Source of the DNA: Chrysomallon squamiferum
Lineage: Eukaryota > Mollusca > Gastropoda > Neomphalida > Peltospiridae
DNA length: 64,000 nucleotides
Assembly: GCA_012295275.1 (NCBI GenBank)
Contig: CM022665.1
Coordinates: 31,942,022-32,006,021 of the forward strand
Direction of reading: 5' to 3'
A program made the translations under genes and the position numbers. Shown here piece by piece: positions 63,959 through 64,000 of the stretch (the stretch's first letter is position 1; every line of letters starts with the position of its first letter). The notes beneath the pieces were generated by a model, which worked only from the letters and a program-made list of their open reading frames with translations, did not search any database and had not been told where the DNA came from.

Positions 63959-64000
63959 TAAGCATGCAGACCTGGGAGGTTGCACAGCAGTAAATCTAGA

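Larger units (their letters stand above)
49589..64000 (-). other. Region upstream of the first recognised navigator coding exon
   Basis: This holds the 5' UTR and promoter, or further 5' introns, of the navigator gene. I cannot locate the transcription start. Open frames at 51809-52198 (129 codons) and 63527-63958 (143 codons) match no family I know. The rest is AT-rich sequence with microsatellites, three minisatellites and two SINE copies, listed separately. Confidence 0.6.

Overview
The window is AT-rich animal DNA with no bacterial-style gene packing. It looks like intron and flanking sequence of one large gene, broken up by microsatellites, degenerate minisatellites and decayed mobile elements. 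A mollusc is the best guess. Several old SINE copies on both strands match, from memory, the central domain of the MD-type SINEs widespread in gastropods and bivalves. The 13-mer AAGGGAGACAACT, close to a motif I remember as common in molluscan genomes, also occurs three times. I cannot place the species.

The one gene I can support runs on the minus strand from about 49.6 kb to beyond the left edge. Five coding exons (49529-49588, 46086-46203, 28155-28207, 4195-4267, 1970-2189) have GT/AG borders, and their phases agree at all four junctions. Together they encode 174 residues: a short N-terminus, a complete calponin-homology (CH) domain, and the start of a polar, Gln/Ser/Thr-rich linker. The CH sequence (IYTDWANHYL, DVTDGVLLADVIEAV, GNLKAILGLFFSLSRFK) is that of the neuron navigator family (vertebrate NAV2/NAV3, fly sickie, worm UNC-53), which acts on the cytoskeleton in cell and axon guidance. 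The rest of the protein, including the C-terminal AAA+ domain typical of the family, must lie left of position 1. Introns are about 3.3, 17.9, 23.9 and 2.0 kb.

The gene-less sequence falls into these parts. 1-1969 is downstream intron with GA and GGAT repeats. 2190-28154 is mostly plain AT-rich intron with SINE fragments (8.7, 18.2, 24.1 kb) and minisatellites (17.4, 19.6 and 22.9 kb). 28208-46085 holds most of the mobile elements: SINE pieces at 31.5 and 32.9 kb, a tandem array at 33.8 kb, a TA-flanked inverted-repeat element (35021-35835), two short open segments of uncertain origin (35982-36209, 36943-37107), a nested palindromic repeat complex (39.0-41.3 kb), and a 1.8-kb element with 8-bp target duplications carrying a pogo-like insertion (41448-43282). 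49589-64000 is upstream of the first recognised coding exon; it holds a tRNA-headed SINE (57.7 kb), three more minisatellites and no recognised gene.

The most interesting observations are the clean reconstruction of the navigator 5' end, the suggestion that two tandem arrays grew from SINE tail sequence, and the nested repeat cluster at 39-43.3 kb. I found no operon, CRISPR array, rRNA gene or intact tRNA gene, and nothing that I would call a new biological system.
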